From Deltaproteobacteria bacterium (GTDB lineage: Bacteria; Desulfobacterota; Desulfobacteria; Desulfobacterales; ETH-SRB1), in contig JAJSZT010000010.1 in the NCBI GenBank assembly GCA_030272815.1, forward strand, positions 16,444-80,443: a stretch of 64,000 nt of DNA, read 5' to 3'. Below are positions 1 through 15,000 of the stretch, piece by piece (within the stretch, counting starts at the first letter, position 1; every line of letters begins with the position of its first letter). Below the pieces are notes generated by a model. It was not told the DNA's origin and searched no databases. It saw nothing but the letters and a program-made list of their open reading frames with translations. The translations under genes were made by a program, and so were the position numbers.

Positions 1-1
1 T

Positions 2-3000
2 GCCAAAACCCTGAGCACAACCAGCAGCGGCGCCGCGGGCGTCGGTGTGTCTCTTGCGTTTAATACGGTGGGATGGAATTCTCAGAACTTCCTGTTCAAC
101 GCGATCGATACCTTAATCGGGGGAGAGCCGGACTTTTCCACCTTATTCGATGCGAGTAATCCAGCATCTGTGAAGGCCTACATTCTCGATTCAACGGTTG
201 ATTCTGCTGGAGCCATCAGCCTGACAGCGCTATCCCGCTCGCAGATCAATGCCACGTTGACCAATGAAACCGATTCCGCCGCCTATTCCTTTGGCAAGAA
301 AGATCCCAAAACAGGTGAAAAGGGAGCGTCCGGCTATGCGGTCGGTGCGGTGTTAACCAGCAATCTGGTGAACAGCGAAGCCCGGGCCTACATTGATTCA
401 AATGGCTCTAACCTCACGATCGAAGCCAGAGGCGGGGGCGTCACTATTTTTGCCCAGGACGATGCCGGAATCGTAGCCAACAGTAAGCTGACTGCGGCGT
501 CTTCGACGACCAATGATGCGGGCCTGACGCTTCTCACCGATTTTGCGGATAAGTTGCTGAGGGAATATCAGTACACTGACCGATCGGGTGCACAAGATCT
601 GCGGTTTGGGCACCAGGTCAGGATTGATGATGTCGATTTCACAAGTCATGGGATTCATGACCTGGCGGACGTTGTGCAGGGAAGTCGAATTGAGATCGAA
701 TCTGACCTGGCAAACGGCAAAGCCTCGAAGGGAGAGTTCTACGAATACGTTGGAACCGATCCGGTAACCGTGGCGCTCGATCAGCAGAATTACACCGATC
801 CTGATTTATGGAAAAAAATCGATGCAACGCCAGGTGGGGTGTATCAGTTCATAGGGGGATTAGATCCCACCAAGCTCGCGGATTTCTTTGTTAGCGAGAC
901 CGGCTCCGTCACCGAAGTGAAAAATGGTGATCGTGTGCAAGTTGACCAGGCCCTCGCGAATGGTTCGGCCAATGTCGGGGACGTCTTCCAGTATGTCGGG
1001 ACGGATCCACTCTCTAATCCTGATCTCGTCACGCAGGATTATAGCGATGCCAATCTGTGGAAGAAGATTAACAATGGTGCCATCTTTGAGCAAAATGTTG
1101 ATCTCGGTACGCAAGACTATACCGACACCAGCCGCTGGCGCGAGATATCCACGGTGGATATCCGTGAGTTGGTTCCGGGGGTGAGCTTCAATATCAGTGA
1201 TTCTGATTCCGCTGCCTTCGGCGGTCTCGTGGTACGGAATGATGTGCGCAGCAACGTGGTCGCCTCGATCAACAAGGCCAACGTCACCGCGGACGGCGAT
1301 GTCGACTTACAGGCGCTGGAAACCGCCGGTATTTTCGCGATTGACCAGAGCTCGGTCACCTCGAGTGGGGGAAGCACCTTCGGCGGCGGCAGTTCGAAAG
1401 CGGTCGGCGGGGTCATTGCGACCAACCTGGTCCTGAGTGCGGCGAACGCCAAGATCACCAATAGCAACGTGACCACCCACTCGGATGGCAATGTCCTGCT
1501 GGAGTCCCAGAATACCTCCACCATTGCGGCCACCATTGACAGCGAGATCGCGTCCAATGGGACATCCATCGGTGTCATCCTGGCCTTCAACACGATCGGC
1601 ATCAAGCCGCAGAACTTCCTGTTCAGTACGGTCGACGCCCTGTTCGGCACCAACATCGCCAACGAGCAGCCGGCCGAGACCCAGGCTTTCATCAAAGATT
1701 CGGTCATCAAGTCGGCCGGTGCGATCAGCGCCACCACCACCAGCAACGCGGATATAAACGCGTCGGTGATCAATGCCGCCAACTCCATAACCGCCACGAT
1801 TGGCGATGGCGATGATGACACGGGGACCATTACTGTCGGAGCCGTCGTCGCCCTGAACAAGCTGAGCACTCAGGTGCAGGCTTATATCGACAACACCGGT
1901 GCAGAAGGCGCGATCGTCAGGGCCAACAGCGGCGATCTGACCATCACGTCGACCGATACGTCGAACATTTCTGCGGACGTCGCTGCCAATTCTCTGGGGG
2001 TTGCCGTGGATCTTGGCTCCAACAAGACCCGCACTGTGACACTGGGCATCAGCATCGCCCGCAACGAGATCCGCAATGATATGGCGGCTTATCTCAAGAA
2101 TGCGGGTGACGAAACCAAAGCCGGTAACGCGATCATCGGGTCCAGCGAAACGGCGACAGTCGATTCCAGCTCCGTGGCTTCGGCCGTAGGTGTCGCGGTC
2201 AGCCTGAACCAGGACAGCCTCGCTTTCAGTGGCGGTGGCGCAAGCGCGGTTAACCTGATTCTGGGCAAGGCCAACGCATTTATGGGGGGCAGCGTCCTGG
2301 TTGCCGCAGGCGATGTCGCTTTGACGACGGAAAATACTTCCGTCATCGATTCACAGGTGAAGGCAACTGCCGTTTCGGCCGCCGTCAGCGGCAGTAAAAA
2401 AGCCAAGGCGTTTGCCATCGGCTTTTCCTTTGCCGAGAACCTGATCGGCTACAGCAATGCCACAACCCGCGAACCGCTCGAAGTGCAGGCCTGTACATTG
2501 AATTCCGATATTACCGCTGACGGCAAGCTGTTGCTGTCAGCCACATCGGATAGCGATATCGAAGCCACCGTGGCGACGACCTCGGTCGCCGTTGCCGTGG
2601 CCAATCAAGATACGGGTGCCTTGAGCGCAGGCGGTCTTGTGGTCCAGAATTATGTTGCAAGCGATATCAAAGCCTATATCGATGGTGCCAATAGCATTTT
2701 GGTCAAAGGCGGAGAGGGCATCTCGATTGAGGCGGTGGACAGCTCCAAGATATTCTCCGACGCCCAGGCGGTGTCGGTGGCTGCGGCGCTGTCGGGGAAA
2801 AATGCTGGGACGCTGTCGTTCGGACTCTCTCTGGCCTTCAATGAAATCAGCAACACGGTCGAAGCGTATATCAAGGACGCGACTTCGGTACAAACGACGA
2901 GTGGGCCAATCACGATCAATGCCAATGTGCTTGAAGACCAAGCGCATTTTCCGTCCGACTACAATGACACGCAAACGGTTGCGCTGGCCATTGGCGACCG

Positions 3001-6000
3001 CGTGAGCAGTGGCAGCAGTGTCTACCGCTTCCTGGGCGAGGCCTACAACTACACCACGGAGTCAACCACCCCATTGGTGACGAATGTGGCCACGAACCAG
3101 GTGGTTCGCATCAACGACAACCTGTTCTATCAAGCCAAGCAGGATTTTACCCAGATCGATCTGAGTACCGAGGATTTTACCGTCACGACTAATTGGGATA
3201 TACTGGAAACCGAACCGGCAACCGTCGACTTCGATGCGGAGGCGCTCGCGGTTGATATCACCACAGGCGATATCGTCAAATTGTCGGATCAATACGAAGG
3301 TGGCGGCCAGGCCAGTCGTTTCTATGAGGCTACGACCGACCGCACCGGTGTTGATCTGAGCACGGAAGATTATTCCGATACGAATTATTGGGCATTAATT
3401 GAGACAAATCTGAGTAGCGAGGATTTTTCTGATCGCACGCGCTGGCTTGAAGAAACCGCCATTGCCTCACAGTCCATCGCTGCATCGGTTGCCGCGTCCT
3501 TTTCCGCAAAAAATTCACTGGCCATCAGTGGTGCGGGCGCAACGTCAAGGAACGTCTTTCTGTCCAAAAACAATGCCTATGTGAGCAACAGTACGCTCAA
3601 CAGCGCCGGGAAAGTGGGGCTGGGCGCACAGAACACGGTATCCATAGACGCCACCGTCGTTGCTGCATCCGGCGCATTGGCCTTTAGCGGTAAAAATGCC
3701 ATTGGCGCTTCCATTGGTGTCGCGGTAGCGCAAAATCTCATTGGCTGGGAAACCGATGGGACATCGAATCAGGCCGAGGTCCAGGCATATAGCAGTAATT
3801 CCAGCATAACCGCTACCAATGATCTGACCCTGAATGCAACGGCCAATGAGGAAATCAACGCTTTTGTCTTTGCCGGTTCAGTGGCCGTTGCCGGAAGCGG
3901 CAGCACCTCGGTTGGGGTCAGTGGCGCCGGGGTGAGCGCCGAAAACAGAATTTCAACCAAGGTTAAAGCTTACATCGATGGTGATCAGGAGCAGGGCATC
4001 AGTGCACAATCTGTCTCGTTGTTGGCAAGTGACACCTCCACAATCGATGTGACGGCAGCCGGTGCGTCGCTGGCCGGTGCCTTTGCCGGTTCCAGTGCGC
4101 TTGCACTTTCCATTGGTGTGTCTCTGGCACAAAATCTTATCGATAACGATGTTGCCGCCTATATCAATAACGCGGAGGTCACTGCAACGGCGGGCGATAT
4201 TACCGTGAAGGCCTTCGAGACCGCCGGTATTGATGCATTGTCTATCGCAGCCTCCTTATCAGCCACGGGGGCTGGAAAAATTGCCGGTGCGTTAAGTGGT
4301 GCGGGCGCGGATGCGACGAATATTATCCTGACCAAAACCAATGCCTATATCGCCAACAGCACCATCGGTGATGCGAGTAATTCGGGTGCGGCCAACGTCA
4401 TCCTGGAAGCCAAAAACACCTCGTCCATTAATGCAACGATCGCCGGAGCGTCGGCGGCTATTGCCGGTGGCGGTAAAGTGGGCGCAAGTGGTTCCATCGG
4501 CGTTGCGCTGGCTCGCAATCTCATCGGCTGGGATGTCGATAGCGCTAACGAAGCGACCGTCAGCGATGCGGCTGAAGTACAGGCCTATGTCGAAAATTCG
4601 AGCATCAATGTGGCGGATGACCTGATTCTGAACGCTGTTTCTGAAAATACCATTGATGCTTTGGTACTGGCGTTCTCTGTCGCTATTGCCGGTGGCGGTA
4701 AAGCTGCTGTCGCGCTGACCGGAGCCGGGTCACGTTCCGAAAACAAATTGGCGACAAAAACGAAAGCCTTTATCAACGGCAGTGGCACTGCGGGTATTAT
4801 CGGCGACAGTGTTTCCTTGACCGCCGAAGACCGTTCGAAAATCACGGCGGATGTGGCTGCTGCTTCACTCGGTGTGGCGGGAAGCGGCAGTATCAGTGGT
4901 TCCGTTTCAGTGGGTGTATCCCTGGCCCGAAATCACCTCAGTAACGAGGTTGAAGCGTATATCAACGATGCGAACGTTACCTCACGAACCGGTGACGTTA
5001 CGCTCACCGCCAACGTGCTGGAAGACAAAGACGGCTTCGGATTCGACTATACGGATTCCCAAACCGTAGCGCTCGAAACCGGTGACAGGGTAAAAGTCGG
5101 CGACGATGTTTACCGTTTCCTGGGCGAGCAGTATCAGTACACCACCGCCTCCGGTGAGGTCGATTTGGAAGACGGTGACATTGTCAAGCTGGAAGACGAT
5201 TTCCTCGGCGACGGTGAGGCGGGAGCATTCTATGTCGCCGCCGCCGATCGTTCTAATGTTCTTCTGGGTGAGGAGAGTTTCAACACAACCGATTGGGCAT
5301 TACTCGAAACCAATCTTGGTACCGAAAATTACAACGACAAGACCCGGTGGAAGAAAGAGACCTCGATATCGGCCCTGTCGATAGCGGCATCGTTGTCGGC
5401 GGGTATTGGCGGTGGTGCCGGCATCGCCCTGAGCGGCGCCGGTGCCGAGTCGATCAATGTGATCCTCTCGAAAAACAATGCCTACATTGTGAACAGCACG
5501 GTCAACAGCGCCAACGACGTGACCCTGGAAGCACGCAACACCGCTTCCATCGATGCCACAGTGGTATCGGCATCGGCGGCAATCGGCGGCGGCGGTCTGG
5601 CCGGCATCGGGGCATCCATAGGCGTATCGGTGGCGCGCAACCTGATCGGCTGGGGAACGGATGAGAATTTCGATTTCGATCCGTTGCGCGACAACCACGC
5701 AACGACCAGTGAGCTGGTCGACAAGCTCCAGCTACAGAAGGGCGACGTCGTCAAGGTGGAATCGGGCGTCAGGGCCGGTGATTTCTACGAGTACATCGGT
5801 GAAGACATCAGCGTGGATTTTAGCTCCAAGGATGTTGGAACGTCGGTAACACAAGGTAAGTTGGTTCAGGTGGATCTGGACTATGACGAATCAAAAGGCA
5901 AACCGGGCGGTATTTACCGCTACGTTGGTGACAATTCCATTAACCTCGCCAGTGACGGGGACTATACGAACGACGACCTATGGGAGTATGTGGGTGAAGG

Positions 6001-9000
6001 TCAATATGCCCTACAGGATTTCAACGACATCACTCGCTGGAAGCAAGTTGCACTGAAGAAGACTCCCGCGCAGGTACAGGCCTTTATCGAAGATTCCACG
6101 GTTGATGCTGAGGATAACCTGGTTCAGACCGCGACGGCGATCGAGTCGATTGAAGCCTTCGTATTGGCGGGCTCTGTCGCGGTCGGGGCATCGGGGGGTG
6201 TCGGACTGGCCGGCAGCGCCGCGGGTGTCAGTGCCGAGAACAAAATTGCGACCGATGTAAAGGCCTATATCGGCGGAGTCCTTGCCGGTGTTGAAAACGA
6301 CATTGCTGCCAAAAAGATTACTTTGACCGCGCTGGATAATTCCAGCATCAAAGTTGATGCCGTCGGTGCGTCGCTGGCAGTAGGTGCCGGCGGGCTTGTT
6401 GGTGGCGCGCTATCCATCGGCGTTGCGGTAGCAAACAACCATATCAGCAACGACGTCGCGGCTTATATCGAAAACGCGGAAAGCGTGACCGCGAGATCCG
6501 GCGATGTACAGCTGTCTGCGAGCTCGACCGGCCAGTCGGTCATATTTGATCTGGATGCGAACCTGGCCCAGGAGCTGGACGATCTGGCAACTGCGGATCC
6601 GGATGATCCAGATACTGAGGATACGAATGAAGCGGAGGATGATCAGTCCGGCGATACCGAATTGAAGGAAAATATTGCCGAGTTGTTTGCAGCCGAGAAT
6701 GTCAGCCTTTCCAACCCCGACAACCTGACTGTCACCGCCATCCAAGCCGGAAGCGAGTGGTTGCTGAGAGATCCCAAGGGCGGTGCCTATCTCTTGAGAC
6801 TGGAAGATATAGGTGGCACTGAACGTATCACGGTGTCCGGTGTCAGCATCGACGCCGTCTCGGTGGCGGCCTCGATGGCCGCCGGCGTCGGTAGTGTGGC
6901 TGGCGTCGGAATAAGCGCCTCCGGCACCCTGGCAAACAATGTCATCCTCACCAAGACCAATGCCTATATCAGGAACAGTGACGTCGACGCGCCGGAGGGT
7001 GACGTCATCGTCGATGCGACATCCACGTCGACCATCATATCGAGCATCGTATCTGCGTCCGCGGCCCTGGGTGTCGGTATCGGAGGTGGCGGCGGTGCAT
7101 TGTCCATAGGTGTTGCCATCGCCAGAAACCTGGTTGGTTACGACATCGATACCTCGGACAGCGTGATCGACATCCTGGATGACGGCGTGCTGGCCTTTAT
7201 CGAAGATTCCAGCATCAATACCGGTGGCGATTTGTTTTTAACTGCGACTGCCGATCAAACCATAAGCTCGGTGGTAACGGCCGTATCGGCAGCCGTGGCC
7301 GGTGGTGCCGGATTCGGACTGGCGGGCAGTGGCGCGGGTGTCAATGCCGACAACCGGATCGCAGTCAATGTGAAAGCCTATATCGATGGCGACGGCATGG
7401 GCGGCATTCACGCGGACAGTATGCGTCTGACTGCCCGCGATGTCTCGAGCATTACCACAGATGCCGTGGGAGCGTCATTCGCGACAGCCGTTGGTTTCGT
7501 AGCCGGTAGCGTGTCAATCGCCGCCACAGTGGCCAACAACGAGATCGGCAACGTCGTCGAAGCCTCGATCAAGAACGCCTACGCCTTGACGACCAGCGGT
7601 GGAGACGGCCTGGGCTTGAACCCTGGGGACATCGTACTGATGGCCAAGGAGGAGGCGACGATCGACGCGGTTTCAGTGGCCGCGTCTTCCGCGTTGGCCG
7701 CTGGATTTGGGGCCGCACTTAGTGGTGCCGGCACGAAGGCCACCAATACCATCAAGACGGAGGTAATCGCCTCTATTGACAATTCAGCTTCCGTAGACGC
7801 TACGGGCCAAATCGATATCCGCGCCGAGAGCTACCCGGAGATGCACGCGGACATCGTGGTGGCATCTCTGGCAGGAGGGATCGGTGCCGGTGCCGGCGCT
7901 GTGACCATAAGCAAGAACACGGTCGAAGACACGGTGCGTGCATTCGTGCGTGGATCGACAGTAGTCGCCGGAAATGGTGACATCACCATAGAAGCGATGT
8001 CGACACCGACGATCGAAACAGTTGCCGTTACAGTTGGTGTGGCTGCGGGGATTGGGGTTAGTGTGGTCGTTGTAACAGCCGAAGAAGATATCCAAAGCAC
8101 GGTTAACGCTATTGTTGATTCGTCCACGTTGACAGCCGAGCAAGGCAATGTGTTGGTTAGCGCTGAAGCGGCAGCCGATGCAGATCCGGATGTTGTTGGC
8201 GTGAGTGTATCAGGCGGTTTGTCCGTTGGCGTCATCAACTATACGTCGACCATTGGCGGATCAACCAACGCCTATGTAACGGGTGAAGCCAGTACCATCA
8301 GCGCCGGACAGATCGATATCACCGCCACGGATACGAACAGGGCGACGCCGGATATTACCCAGGTCAATGTCAGTCTTCTGACTGTTGGGGTCATTAATGC
8401 GACGCCATCCATCAGCAGGGATACCCGGGCATACGTGGATAAACAAGCTTCACTGGATGCCGGTACCAACGATATCACGTTAAAGGCGGATTCCTCGTCC
8501 ACTATTAATAGTTCCGTGACGGATGTTTCGATTGGTTTAGTGACGGTCGGTGAGATGGCGCTTGGCGGCACAATCACCTCTGATACTGAAGCTTGCATCG
8601 AAGATGACGCCAGCATTACAGCCGGCAACTTGAAAGTTTTAGCCTTTGCAGACAATAAAGCCACCACAAATCTTTTGGCCGTTTCCGTCGGTTTGGTCGG
8701 TGCCGTGGGCAACGCCACCAGTAATGCAACGCTTAACGCCGATACCGAAGCGAAAATTGCAGGTGCGGATATAGATGTTGCCAATAATATCGAAATTACA
8801 AGCGAGTCCGCTGCAGAGGCGATTTCGGAGATTAATAGTGGTTCAGGCGGTATTTTCGTGGGTGTCATGGACGCAACAGCCACGGCAGAGAGTTTAGGCG
8901 TGACCCGGTCTTATATTGGAAATGGTGCGACGATTGATGGCTCCACTCAGATTGATATTAAAGCGACTGTGCTGGGTTCGACGGCTGATTCCGATATCGT

Positions 9001-12000
9001 GGTGGGAACAGGAGCTGCCATTTCCGTAGCGGTATCCAAAGCGGTGGCCAACAGCAGGCCGACGTGTGAAGCCTATATTGGCAGCAGTGTGACTATTGGG
9101 GCAGATTCGCCTGTGGGCAATATTGATATTGACGCCATCGGCCAGGGTGAGGCGGATGCCTACTCCTGGGCGGGCGGGGGTGGCTTGGTGCAGGTTGGTG
9201 AGCCCAATGCCGATGCGGATTATGATCCCACCGTTAACGCCTATATCGGTAGCAGTACCAGTATTGCGGCCACCGGCGATGTCACGGTGGATGCCCTGTT
9301 GTACGATACACCTGCCGGTGACTTGCCCAGTGATGAAATTACATCCGTCACTGCCAGTGACGATACCATTGCTTTTAATTTTCCGTTGCAGACTGGTGAC
9401 TCGGTCACCTATGTGGCCGATGGTACTGCTATCGCTGGGCTTACCGATGGGCGTGAGTACAATATTCTCGTGCAAAGTCCGGGTTCAACCATCCGTCTTG
9501 GTAATCAGTTCGATGCCGATGGTGTGGTTGATCCGGATACTAATATTATCACCTTCAACAGTGCCCATAACTTCGAGCGGGGCGACGTGGTCAAGTACGA
9601 TCCCGGTTCCGCCAGCCTTTCCATTCTGGAGGACTGGCAGAACATAGATCCCACTTCGTCCGATCAGGTGTTCTATGTGCGGCTGGTGGAGGCTACCAGA
9701 GACAGCAACAATAACCCTGTTTATGATAATTTCAAAATCCGCTTGGAAGCGGACAGCAATAAACAGAATCAAACTGAAGAAGATTTGCTGCAAACTGTAG
9801 AATCACTTGATAACAGTACTAATGTGATCACCATCAGCGGGTACAATTTCGATAATGGTGATGTGGTGACCTATAACACTTCCAAGATAGGTCAGTTTAC
9901 CCTGGAATCCGTGGATGTCACCGTGGGTACGGAAACCGTTGATCTTGGTGACGGGGAAAGTAAAACAGTACCAGCGGTGACTGGCAATGACAGCAACGCT
10001 AATAACATTTTTATTGCCGGTCATGGCTTTGAAAGTGGTGATGCGGTGCTTTATCGCAACCTCGGTGATGGCGCGGATGTTACCTATTTGAGTAGCGGTG
10101 AAACTTATTATGTGATCAAGGTCAGTGATGACGAAATCCAGTTGGCAAGCAGTTATGTTAATGCCGTAGGTGATTCATCAGCGGACCCGAAGATTCCCGT
10201 AACACCCATTGCTATTAATGCTTCAACGATCGCCAATGACCTGCTGGGTCTGCATGTCCTGGAAAGCTCCTATGATAATCTGGAGAGCGGAAGAGCCTAC
10301 TACGTAATAGATTCTACTGCCAATACATTCAAGCTGTCTGAGACTCGTGGCGGTCCAGCAATAGATCTGGATGATACCCATCGTGTGGGTACGCATAAAT
10401 TTGGTGAACTCGGGCTGGATCTGAAACACATAAACACGCCGGATACCATCCAAACCATGTATCTGGATTTCTCTTCTAATTTTACCGATACGGCATCGGT
10501 CTACCATAAATTTGCAGGGCCGGGCGGTGCTTCCCTTAGTACCGTGTCACCGCCTTCCGGTGATGGTAAGTCCGGGGCATCGGCTATTGTGGGCAGCGGT
10601 GGTGTCGTCAATGTCGGCGGACCGGATGGTAAGATGACATCAACGCCAACTGTCGAGGCTCACATCTCCGCCACCAGCCTGATTGCTGGAGGGAGTGTCA
10701 AGATTAACGCGGAAGCCAATACTGACGTGACCTCCAATGGTGATATGGCCGGGGGTGGTTTGATTGATGTGGCCCTGGCGGAATCGGAAACTCTGGTGAC
10801 TTCGGCCAATACCTCCGCTTATGTAGGCGATGATGCGGTGATCGTGGCCGGAGAAGACATCATCATAAAGGTTGAGTCTGATCACAGTGTGGAGTCCAAG
10901 GCGACTTCAGACGGCGGCGGCTTTATAACAGTTAAACAAGCCGATACCTCCGCAAAATTAACGTATACCAATGATGCTTACGTCGGTGAAAATGCTCGTA
11001 TTACTGCCGGTGATGCTATTGGTATCTATGCCAATTCTTCTGCCGTTGGCAGTTCGGATTCCTATACCGAGGCATGGGGTGCCGGTGCGTTTGCTGACTC
11101 TGATAATGATCACGACAATGATGATGCTGGTGTACATATCACCGCGACTACACAAACACGGGTTCTGGACGGTGCCAATATCACGGCTGACTCCATCGAT
11201 ATCAAGGCAAAAGTGGACAATATTTACGGTAATTCCTATGCCTATGCCAAGGCCATCAATCCGATACTGTTTGGCGTGGCCACCGCGTACGCAGATTCGG
11301 TGGTGGGTATCGATTCCAATGTCTATACCTATATTGGCATCGACGAGCCCACTGCCAGAACCGTATTAACCGGATATCGCGGTATTGATATTGCGGCGGA
11401 TACCGGGTCCGTTACCCGGGATCGAGATGGTGATGTACTGGCAGTGGCATTAATTCCACCACAGGACTTCGATCAGGCAGGCAATTTAAATACTTCCTAC
11501 ACAGTTGACGCCAGTAGGGATGTACTGGTCTATGTGGGGGCGCGAGATGATGCTCGTGCCGGTGGCGGCGAGGCCACATTTACCACAACTTCCAGCAGCG
11601 GCAGTGGTGGCACCGGGTTGCAAAATGGCACCGGCCTCAGTGGATATGATAATGCCAGCGACAACCCGGCTCTGGCCTTGTACGTTGATGCAAACGGTGG
11701 GGCCATCACCTGGGACTCAGATGTAGTGGTGTTGGGCGGTATTAAAGGTGGGCCTGAGCTGGTGATCGATGATACCGGCAAGATTGTTAGCCTGAATAAC
11801 GTCTCGGTATGGGATGATGCGGGCCTGACCAGTGCTCTCGGCGAGGGGTCTACCATTACAGGCGGTGACTACTATGTCAAAGTGATTAACGAAGGTTATG
11901 CTGACATTGTGTTCCGCAGTTATGGCAGTACGATTACCAATGAAGAACTGCACAATGGCACCCCGCGCTGGCCACAGATTCTGTTCCGGGACAACCTGGA

Positions 12001-15000
12001 TGATACGTATATAATCGATCATTCCGCGAACGATATGCACCTGGTGGAGGTGGATATCATCTACCGTGGCGTCGATAAACCCCTGGTGCAGATCGATACC
12101 ACCCAGAACAATGGTGCCTTCGACAGTAGTGATGGCAGCAGTGATTTCAGCTTCGATGTGCGCTACAGTCTGTCACCCTGGCCGACCATCGTCGATATCC
12201 AGAAGCATGGTACCGCCACAGATATTTACAATGACGGCAAAATCGTCAATCCCATCGGCTGGACCCGTATCTTTAATGAACAGGGCGATATTCTGTCCGA
12301 CGTAAGCACGGCATTCATTGAAACCAATGTGCTGGATATCGAAGCCACCCAGGGACATATCGGCGGGAATGGGGATAATAATGGCAGTGACAGCCAGCGC
12401 GTCAATGTGCAACTGGTCAGAAGCGAAATCGTTCCGGAATTTACGGGAGATCCTACGGGCAACCGCATAGAAGCTATCAATGCATTGGCGGGTAAGGATG
12501 CGTACCTGAGCCTGCAGGTACTGGATCGGGTTCCGGAAGATTCTTCCTTAACGTCAATTACGGTCCAGATAGATTCAGTCGTTGCCGGCGATGATGTCAA
12601 TCTGGAGTTGGAAGACAGCCTGTTCCAGAGCGGTTCTGCGACGCCGGGTTACGTGGATGTGTTCGTTTCTGAGTCGGGCAGTCACTATGATATCAGCAAC
12701 CATTTCAAGCCCGATCAGGGTAGCACAACCAATCTGGATCCGGCCGCCTATGTGGGCAGCGGCAGCGCTATAGATACCTACTATAAATTCAGCCTCACTG
12801 CCGCCATTCAGGATCGCGGCGAGCTGGTACCGTTCAAGAGCACCGACGTTACGGCTTTTACAGTTAACATGAACCGCGATAGTGTCAGTTCGGCAACGGC
12901 GGGTCTCATCGCCGGTAGCGCGGAAGATTCGGTGGGTGGCGATATTATTGTCGCAGCCACCGGCAGTGCAAGCGAAGATCCGTTTATCGATATCGAAGCC
13001 ATTAGTAACATTTTGGGCACCGGCCATATCGACATCGATACCGATGCCAATATACTTCTCACTGAATTTGCCGGTGATATGCGGGTGGGCGATATCATTT
13101 CCCGCTACCGCAATGTCACGCTGGTGTCACCGGGATCTATCCTGGATATCAACAGCAATGTCAATGGCGGCACTGGTGATGCGGCGGCTGATGTCACCGG
13201 TACCATTATCACCATGACGGCCCAGAACGGCAGCATCGGAACCGATGACAACTTCCTGGAAATCGATTCCTCCTACCGCACCAGTGGTTACCTGAGGGCA
13301 ACGGCGGAAACCAATATTCGCATCGAGGAAAAGGACAACAATGAATCCTTCTCCACCGACAAAAGCCTCAACGTAGACCGGGTGGTGTCCAACAGTGGTG
13401 ATGTCACCCTAACCACGGAAAACGGCTCCATCCTCGACGCTCGCGGTGACACCGATGCGAACATTTTAGGCCAGACGATTGACCTGGATGCAAACGGCAC
13501 CGGCGCCAGCATCGGTGAAAGCGCCAACGATCTGGAGATCGACTCTCGCATCGGATCACCCGAGAACACCGACGACGTCGGTCTCGAGGCCACGAACAAC
13601 ATCTACCTCACCGAGACCGACGGAAACCTTCGTTTGGTTCTGGCTCACACCTATGAAGGCGACATCCGGCTCACGGTCAGGGAATCCCCGCGCATTGACT
13701 CTGTTGGCGAGGACCTGCTTCTCCTTGCCTCTGGGGATGCACTCTTCGCCGAGGCCAACGGTAACACTCTGCCCGGGAATCATGACGACTCACCGCGCGA
13801 CGTGCCGCACGGCCAGATCTTCGCCGAGAATGGCTCCGTGCTGCTGCGGGTCGGCGACGACATAGACCTGCATCAGAACAGCGAGATCTTCGCTGCCGAT
13901 AACATCAATATCTATGGTGACGTCTCGGCGGAGGATGAGGTTATCAAATCGCTCGTGAACCTGGATGCGGACTACGGCACCACCATGCTGCTGCGCGGCC
14001 GCATCATCGCCGGCGCCGACGTCACGCCGGGCAGCCAGTTAGGCGGCAGCCCCGTGGGCAGCGCGCTTCCGACCCTGACAGCGCCGGCGTTCCTGACACA
14101 GATCTGGGGCAATACCGACGTCGATACTTTCCAGTTCGGCGACGAGAGCGGCAGCGATGGCACCACCACGCAGGGTAGTCCAGGCTACATCTTCCTAGGT
14201 TCCAAGACCCGGGCTTATGGGAGCCAGGACCTGGATCCAAACAATCCGGACGGCGAGGACCGCTTCTTCGTCTACTACCTGCAGGATACGACCACACAAA
14301 CCGGACCCAACGTAATTACAGATGCCGAGCACACCCTCACCCTCGACGGTCAGGCCGACACGGATTACTACGAAGTATACACCCTAGGCAGCAACAGCGA
14401 CATCGATGAGCGCAACAATGTAATCAATGTGCTTGACACCGGCCTTTCCAATGACGGCGTCGACGAACTGACCGTCTTCGGGTTCAATAACCTCGATCCC
14501 AACGCCAACGGTGATGATGAATTCGGCAACAATCTGCCGACCGATGATGTCTTCCTGCTGCGCCGGGCAGCTTTCCTGCCGAATGAGGAGGCCGACCGGC
14601 CGGGTTATGTCGCGATGCTGCACGGCCAGCCGGACACCTATCTCGATACCATTGAAGGGAATGAGCCTTCCGACGAAGTCATCCGAGTCAATTACGATAC
14701 CGCCCTGAACGGCCGGGTCAGAGTCCTCGGGTTTGGCGGCAACGATGCCTTCTATTCAGACGATACGACCGCCATTGTTTCTCTCCAGGGCGGGTTGGGC
14801 GACGACACCTTCCAGATCGGCCAGATCTTCGGCGACAAGCGCGATCAGGCAGAAGGCAAGCTGCTCGAGCAAGATGTCTTCTCCGATCTCGTGGCGACCA
14901 CCCGCGGCTGGCTGAGCCCGGGCATCAGCGCGCCATTGGTCGCCCAAGGTGGCACCGGCAACGACGAGTTTACCGTCTATTCGAACCAGTCCGAGCTGCG

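Noticed and set aside
47..49. GTG as start codon of the giant gene
   Set aside because: The frame is open upstream to the window edge and the GTG lies within a repeat block ('GVGVSLAFNTVGW') that recurs later in the protein, so the true start is outside the window.
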